Below the pieces are notes generated by a model. That model did not search any database and was not told the origin of the DNA. It worked only from the letters and a program-made list of their open reading frames with translations. The translations under genes were made by a program, and so were the position numbers. Positions 58,201 to 64,000 of a stretch of 64,000 bases of DNA are shown here, in pieces; position 1 is the first letter of the stretch, and the number at the start of each line of letters is the position of its first letter. The DNA is taken from assembly GCA_037447655.1 (NCBI GenBank), contig JBBHKE010003584.1, positions 1 through 64,000 on the forward strand, read 5' to 3'. This DNA is from Zygnema cylindricum. Lineage: Eukaryota > Streptophyta > Zygnematophyceae > Zygnematales > Zygnemataceae.

Positions 58201-59717
58201 TCCCTACCCGTTGGATTTCCTCTCTTAGTGCCTGAATGAGAACTTCTTTAGGGAGGTTATGTGAAGACGCCAAAGTCTTCACGTGTGTTAGAGGTAAGGC
58301 ATGAGGTGCCTTTCCAGCATGAAAGTCAGTTTTGAGGAAGGAGGTTAAGTCTTTGGAGTGTCTTTTTCTATTTCATCATCTTTGGCATCAAAATATCCAG
58401 TCAGATTGGTGCCAAGAGTGTTATCATCTGAGTGCTTAGCTTGGCATTTCTCAAACCATTGTTGATCTCTTTGCTTATCAAGGGTCTCCTTTTCCAACTG
58501 TTTCTTGCTGTCCGCGTCGAAGTGTTCGAAACCCGGAGGTAGTTCTTTTTTAGGGGGTGGAAGAGGTTGAGTTGGCTTGATGCCGAGGCCGACATCATGA
58601 TTCAGAATAATCGCCCAAGGACTAAGGGATAATGGTTGAGTAACTTTTTTGTTGTGTTCCCTCGAATTCATTTTTTGCCTATCTTTCCATTGCTCTGAGG
58701 TGGAATCGCGGAGCTGCCGATGACTATCCCCTACTCCCACATTCCAGGCTCCGGACATGAAGGTACAAGCGTGGTGAGCCTTTGAAGGTTCCATATCCTA
58801 GCCCATACCATCATCATCATCTCCACCCGCCGTAGCTTCCTGTTCAAGCTCCCCAAGCTTTTGTAATATCTCATGTTTCTTCCTTTGAAGTTTCTAAGCT
58901 GGCGTTAGAGCAAGGGTCCGAGAGGAGGAGCCTAGACGTAAGCTGGCCAATTTTGCCGCCAACGCAGCTAATTGCTGGCTATGTTGCTGTATAATATCAT
59001 CTGAGGTCAGCCTGGCCGGAGCTAATAGGGCTTGTTTTGGTTCCTCCATGGTTTGACGCCCACATGGGTTGAGGAGCTGAAGGGGTAGCAGATTCACTAC
59101 GGCTTCCCCTCCACTAGTGAACAAAACATACTGCATCATCTATTTTGGAACCCCAATATTCCGCAAACATTGCCCCTCCTTATGCCCCATAAACCCACAA
59201 GCTTTGCATTTTGAGCCTTTGGTGGTATATTTACTTCGGATCTCATTATAAATTTTGGCATCATCAAACTTGGGAAGTTTTATTTGCCGCAGCTAGAATT
59301 GAGACATTTTAGGAGTTTCTCCCCGAGAAGTTGGACGCTAGTTATCCTTAGTCATTGGGTTCTTCTCTCCCCGCCCTTCTCTTTTTATCCTACCTTGCTG
59401 CTTTTGAGTCCTCTCAGGTTCTTTCTCCCATTCTTTCTGTTTTAGGGCAAGTCCAATTTCATTTTTCGGAGGAAGTGCTTCCACCCATGACCTGTTTGTT
59501 GACAATAGAGTTAATTATACAAGAAATATCGATCGTCTGCCCCCATCGCGAGTTTTGACCCGCTATTATTCCACATGTTCCCTTTAAGCTTCAGCTCAGT
59601 TTGTTCCTCCACATTCAAGGAGGTCTCCCCGGCAAATCGTGCAAATATCACCCAGGCGTTGTTTGTCACTACTTTCTCCTTTGCCTCGTTGTGGACGAAG
59701 TGGTTGTAGAACTTCAA
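58201..59717 (-). pseudogene. Second gag with CCHC zinc knuckle
   Basis: At about 59210-59150 a minus frame reads KCKACGFMGHKEGQC, a canonical CX2CX4HX4C zinc knuckle. The upstream frame 59717-59511 (NHFVHNEAKEKVVTNNAWVI, then FARFAGETSLNVEEQTEL) and the downstream frames 59139-58894 and 58794-58345 flank it. The latter has a proline-rich KPTQPLPPPKKELPPGFEHF, typical of low-complexity gag ends. It belongs to a second retroelement whose gag is left of an RT fragment, so the two are not in normal gag-pol order. Confidence 0.65.
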
Positions 59718-59879
59718 AGCTACCAGAGAAATGTCGTTGGTGGAGATATTAATGTATTGAATTACCTGCCTAGCAATCTAATTATCCAAGGCATTTTGCC
59801 CTGTCGGCCCAAACGTATTACAAACAGCTATAAAAGTTTAAGCGGTCATAGGCGGAAGGTCAATTGTGGACAATTTAGT

Positions 59880-60770
59880 TTTCTAACAAAGGCTAGAGAG
59901 TCGATTGGAGAGAGTTTGCGGTGTTCTCTTTCACAGAGCTTACGTTCCCATGCTGCGATGCTTGCGGTCGTTGCTCCGCTACTGACGCAGCGACTCCGGG
60001 TCTTCTTGACAGCGCATCCGCCGGGTTCGTTTTGCCCGGCTTATAATCTATGACAAGTTTCGGGCCGAAGGTCTGCACAAACGTCATCGAGCGCACTTGT
60101 TTCTTGGACAACATCGACTAGGTTTGGAGATATTGTAAGGCGTGGTGATCCGTGATAATCGTGATCCGTTTCCCCTGAACGTAACACTTCTAAACCTCCA
60201 GTGCATTGATGATAGCTATTATCTCTTTCTCATGGGTGGCCCAGTTTAGCTCTGCTGCCTTTAGTTTTCGACTGTCGTAGGCGATGGGTTGAAAGCCTTT
60301 CCCTTGATCTTGCATAAGGATCGCTCCAATAGCCGTATCGCTAGCGTCGGTAATTATCGTCCAAGGTAAGTCCAGGTCGGGCATAGCTAACACAGGGGCG
60401 ATAACCAACCGCTCCTTTAGCGTGTTAAAGGCTGCCCCTTGTGCCGCTTTCCAATCATAGGGCACGTCATTCTTGAGCAATTCCGTGAGAGGTGCAGTGA
60501 TTTTTGCGAAACCTTCGACAAAACGTCGATAATAGGGGCATAGTCCTAGAAAGCTCTGTAACTCCGTAATATTCGCCGGCTGCGGCCACTCCTTAACTGC
60601 CCTTGTCTTGTTTGGATCCACTGCGATTCCGTCCCGGCTCACCACATAGCCTAAAAAAATCAATTTTCCCCTTGAAGAAGTCACATTTACTTCTCTTTGC
60701 GTACAACTTATTTTCCCGAAGGACTTGTAAGACCGTCCGTAAGTGCTTCATATGCTCCTCCTGTTGATAT
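59880..60770 (-). pseudogene. Second Ty3/gypsy RT end and RNase H fragment
   Basis: About 60765-60690 reads EEHMKHLRTVLQVLRENKLY, then AKRSKCDFFKGK. After one frameshift, 60684-60190 gives LIFLGYVVSRDGIAVDPNKT, LQSFLGLCPYYRRFVEGFAK, TDASDTAIGAILMQ and NWATHEKEIIAIINALE. 60114-59893 ends with YKPGKTNPADALSRRPG. These are the RT thumb, connection and RNase H of a gypsy pol (FLGxxxxxxGIxxDPxKxxA, SFLGLxxYYRRFI, TDASxxxxGAVLxQ, PGKxNxxADALSR). It is better preserved than the pol at 52.5-55 kb, so it comes from a different and younger element. Truncated on both sides. Confidence 0.9.
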
Positions 60771-60778
60771 TTGTGTAT

Positions 60779-60838
60779 TATCTAGGTCTGTAAATAGGAT
60801 ATAAAAAGTATCTAGGTCTGTAAATAGGATATAAAAAG
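60779..60838. repeat. 30-bp perfect tandem duplication
   Basis: TATCTAGGTCTGTAAATAGG ATATAAAAAG occurs twice in a row, immediately beside the truncated RT end. Confidence 0.95.
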
Positions 60839-61915
60839 GCAGAGGCAGTCTGCCTCTAACTCCCCTCTCCAAGCCCCCACACTTGTTGTAGTCACTGAAG
60901 GTTGGATAGGGAGATAGAGCCATGGCTGCCTAAGCTCTCTAGAGAAGACAAGGGGTAAATTAGGTAGACTTACCAAAAGTTAATTGATGGACCCAAAAAT
61001 TGATCCTGGTACCTGCCGTCTGTCAATCAATCATAGCCGGTAGCTTTAACCGTTTAGTCTACCGCTAGTATTAAGACATATAAGGTTTGATAATTATTTA
61101 ATTAGTTACACGTAGACTTTATCATTTAACTGGAAATATATACGTAGTGCATAGATACAGTTATATAAAGTACGAAGTACGATACGGTTACGAAATAAAT
61201 ACCGCGCATTTTGTTTGACATCAAAAAGAATACCGCGCAAGTATTTATGAGGGCTACATTTGAAATCCAGATTTGATCGGACGGCTGCGAAGGATGCCGA
61301 GATCGCGGAATAGGATTTTGGGGGTTTGCGATCACCGCCACATCGAATGACACATGGCAAAACCACATTAGATTGCGGCATCTCCGGGGATTACGGAAAC
61401 GAATCCCGATATGACATTTGTCGACATTTTGGCCATGTCGTACGATGGCCGTATAAAAAGTACACCGACACCTGTACTTTTACGTACGACACAATATTTT
61501 AATTGGTGCCCTACTTCAATAGATAGAGTTTTAGAGGGGGAATAGGACTTAGAAAATTTTGGGTAGGTAGCTCCCTCTCCAAGAGAGCACCTTCTATAAA
61601 TGGCAAACTTTGGCTAGCCATAACTATCAATTTACTTGACCATTTTCAGAGATTCTTTTTGCAGCATACTTAGGGGAGTCCAGGCTACATAGGGGTGTAC
61701 TCAGTCAGAGTTTTTGCCTACCAGGGTGGCTGCATTTCTAAGGGAAATTCAAAGTGGGTGAATGTGTCCAAAACTCATATTCTAACTTTGCATTCTGTGG
61801 TGGAAGTGAGCACACAGAAAGACTTATTTTACAGGGGTGAAGCTATGATGGGTTTATAATTGTCAAGGGGTCAGTCATTTGGGTTTATATCAACTTGGAT
61901 TCGGCACTATCTAGA
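60839..61915. other. Intergenic or unidentified retroelement sequence
   Basis: No domain recognised. A hairpin with 9-bp perfect stem (AAAAGTACA / TGTACTTTT, 8-base loop) lies at 61456-61481. Confidence 0.5.
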
Positions 61916-62362
61916 TTAGCTTCTTTTGGATCTACGATTCTGTGGGCAATGGAGCACATAGAGTTTCAACATGATTAGGGTGTTGACTTCCATCTTCATT
62001 GTACCTGTCGACCCGGCACTCTCCATCTCTAGATACAAACAAGAGAGATCATTACAATAGTATAACATTTTTCCTCCTTTGTAAGTGTAAACCCCTAAAC
62101 TTTGTTCGGCCAACTAGAGTACTTGAATGGTACTAGCTCTATAGATCTCCACTAAAGTCTCGCACAACTCCTCCGCCTTAAAAATGTGAAGATGGGAGGT
62201 TTCTAAAGCTTGAGTAAGGTGTCTCACAATGAAATTTGTGGTAGCTATGATTATATATTCCCACGTTTGAATATCGTTTTTTTCGGTCTTCACGACCGCC
62301 GCTCCGGGTGTCGTGGCAATAAGAGTAAGTGGTTTCTCCTTCCCTTTCCCTTTTTCAAACAC
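61916..62362 (-). pseudogene. Copia-type gag fragment
   Basis: Minus frames 62362-62114 and 62113-61916, same phase across one stop: NDIQTWEYIIIATTNFIVRH, LTQALETSHLHIFKAEELCE, TLVEIYRASTIQV, then LGVYTYKGGKMLYY. This has the WxxW...ILxxL...AxELWxxLxxxYxxxxxxxxLxxxLxxxKM layout of copia UBN2-type gag. No zinc knuckle or pol beside it. Confidence 0.55.
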
Positions 62363-62772
62363 ACTGCTATCTACAATTATACGTCCTCCACTGGACTACA
62401 GAATTCAAGAATCCTCTAGATTATTTTTAACTAACCCACTTTCAGCCACAGCCACTGCTGCCCAAGCAAATAATTTGACAATCTGATTGCACCTCTGTGT
62501 AGTTTAGACTCCCATGAGTCCGTAGCAAAAAGAATCACAAAAAACGGCCAACCACTTGATAACTTAGGGGGTGGCAAAAATGCCAAATTATACAAACTCT
62601 CAATGAGAGAGATGACTGTCTACAAAAGTTTCTAAGTCCTAAACCCCTCACACTACCCCTATCTACAATAGTACTATCTAATCAAATCCCTGTACAATAC
62701 AAAAAGGTTCTACGGCCGATGTACTTTTTGTACGGCCTGTGTACGACTAGGCCATTAAGTGGACACGTGTCC
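62363..62772. other. Spacer between the copia gag fragment and the right LTR, nothing assigned
   Basis: No open frame or motif that I can name. Confidence 0.45.
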
Positions 62773-64000
62773 TGTTGAAAGTGCTTGAGAAACATGAGAG
62801 AAGGGCCCACTGGCCGGAGTAGTCGACATCAGAGTCTTGCAAATAACCCCCAAAATGCAAATGCTTCCCATAATAATGATTATACCCATTGTAGCCCGCA
62901 TCCCTCCAATAGATATGCATGCAAAATAGGGGGGACAATCGGACAGGTAAGAGGAATAAGTGCATAGGAGGGCGAAAAGATATCTCCTCCCCCTTCCTTT
63001 CCCCACTTGGCCGGGGAAAGGGATTGGGTTCCTGGTAATTGAGCCGGTGTCTGAATTTAGTACTTAATCCACCGGAAGTCTTAAACACTTGCTCCCTCAA
63101 AACCCACACTTCTGATCAAATGGGTTTGCAGCTTACTCCGGAAAAGCCACGCCAAAGCAAGTGGTAACAACAAACGGAGAAACAAATGCACTACCACGTA
63201 GAAATATAGATAGAAAGATAATTAGTCGTTTTCAGAATTAACAATGTCACCTTGCCCCAAAATAGAGAATAAAAGATAAAAGATATAAAATATGGCAAAG
63301 CAAGCTTAACATACCCTGGCAATTAACGATGACAATGACGAAAGGCAACACCTCTCCCGATGGTACTGCAAATAGGTACGATCCTCCTTCACCCCTTGGT
63401 GTCCGCAAATCAGAACCGACAGGACTCTTCTTGGTCAAATAGCAAAAGTCCAAAAATCACCCAAAAAGGGAAGATAGTGCCAACTACCTGTCCGGACTAT
63501 GATTTCCTAAACAAGATAGATCCAAAACGAAGATGGCAATAGAGTCAAAACAAAAAAAAAATCTCCAAAGAAGGTTTTTTGGGATTTTTGAGGGTTTTCA
63601 CAATAGACAATACTGAAAAAACAAACCTGTCTCTTTCGGCCCCAAGTGCCTTATACATCAAAGTTTGTCAAATCGTAGGTCTAAAAGTCAAAGCTGTACT
63701 ATTAGCCAATGAGCGGCAAGCAAGTGTAATGGAACTGACATGAGAAAAATTAATCTGTACTACGCTCGGGGCAAAAAGTTATGCAACGGACTGCGGCTAG
63801 ATCCGCAGCCGGAAGTTATTATTTGGTTCACTATTATAAGACAAAGTACTAAAAAGGACACAAAAGTGCCAGACTTTGACCTAAGGTAATTAATGGACCA
63901 AGAGTCAGTTGAACCTGAAATTAATTCCTATTGACAGCTAACAACATAATCTAGACGACAATCCAAAAGTTTACGTGGCAATCCACAATCTACCCCCCAC
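62773..64000 (-). repeat. Gypsy-type LTR, right copy, running off the window
   Basis: Direct repeat of 50265-51481; left border TGTTGAAAGTGCTTGAG. It still matches the left copy at the last base (CCCCCCAC), so the true end is outside the window. Given the minus orientation of pol, this would be the 5' LTR if both belong to one element of about 13.7 kb. Confidence 0.75.

Noticed and set aside
61456-61481. 9-bp stem hairpin as a terminator
   Set aside because: Plant nuclear context without an adjacent gene. Kept only as a structural note.

Overview
This window is plant nuclear DNA with long introns, very rich in mobile elements. It holds Ty1/copia and Ty3/gypsy remnants, a plant-type subtilase gene of about 10 kb with GT-AG introns, and a Mur-ligase (MurF-like) coding remnant. 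MurF belongs to the plastid peptidoglycan pathway, which streptophyte algae, bryophytes, ferns and gymnosperms retain, so a non-flowering streptophyte is the best guess. That is inference; no species can be named. A run of 10 N (19501-19510) shows a draft assembly.

Layout. 1-2240: decayed copia pol and a 3' LTR. 2990-6300: five same-strand copies of a degenerate repeat of about 200 bp, then purine/pyrimidine tracts. 7.8-19.3 kb: a dense cluster of terminal-inverted-repeat DNA elements of two families. One has CACCGTGAATCGC-type ends flanked by TA. The other has GGG...CATGTGC-type ends flanked by TTA or TAA (PIF/Harbinger-like). Several form very large foldback structures; one (8367-12325) surrounds a small candidate secreted-protein gene. 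19.5-20.3 kb: MurF-like remnant. 22.7-28.4 kb: minus-strand copia element with two LTRs and a second leader/gag start beyond the 3' LTR. 28.85-34.56 kb: LTR-flanked element with a gag-like domain and no recognisable pol, but one long reading frame (30503-33691, only three stops) for a hydrophilic protein of about 1,060 residues. 38.27-48.23 kb: the subtilase gene, minus strand. 48.9-50.0 kb: more TIR elements. 50.27-64.0 kb: decayed gypsy material on the minus strand between 1.2-kb direct repeats, with a second gypsy fragment and a copia gag fragment mixed in.

The only host genes I can support are the subtilase (signal peptide, I9 propeptide, S8 domain with PA insert, Fn3-like C-terminus; secreted protease), the MurF remnant, and a tentative small secreted protein. 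The subtilase frame is broken at three places, each explained by one missing base in a base run. Intron phases across those exons fit the intact frame, which suggests assembly error at least as well as pseudogenization.

The most unusual items are the gag-plus-giant-ORF LTR element, the back-to-back Harbinger-like pair sharing one TAA, and the 2.7-kb and 4-kb foldback elements.
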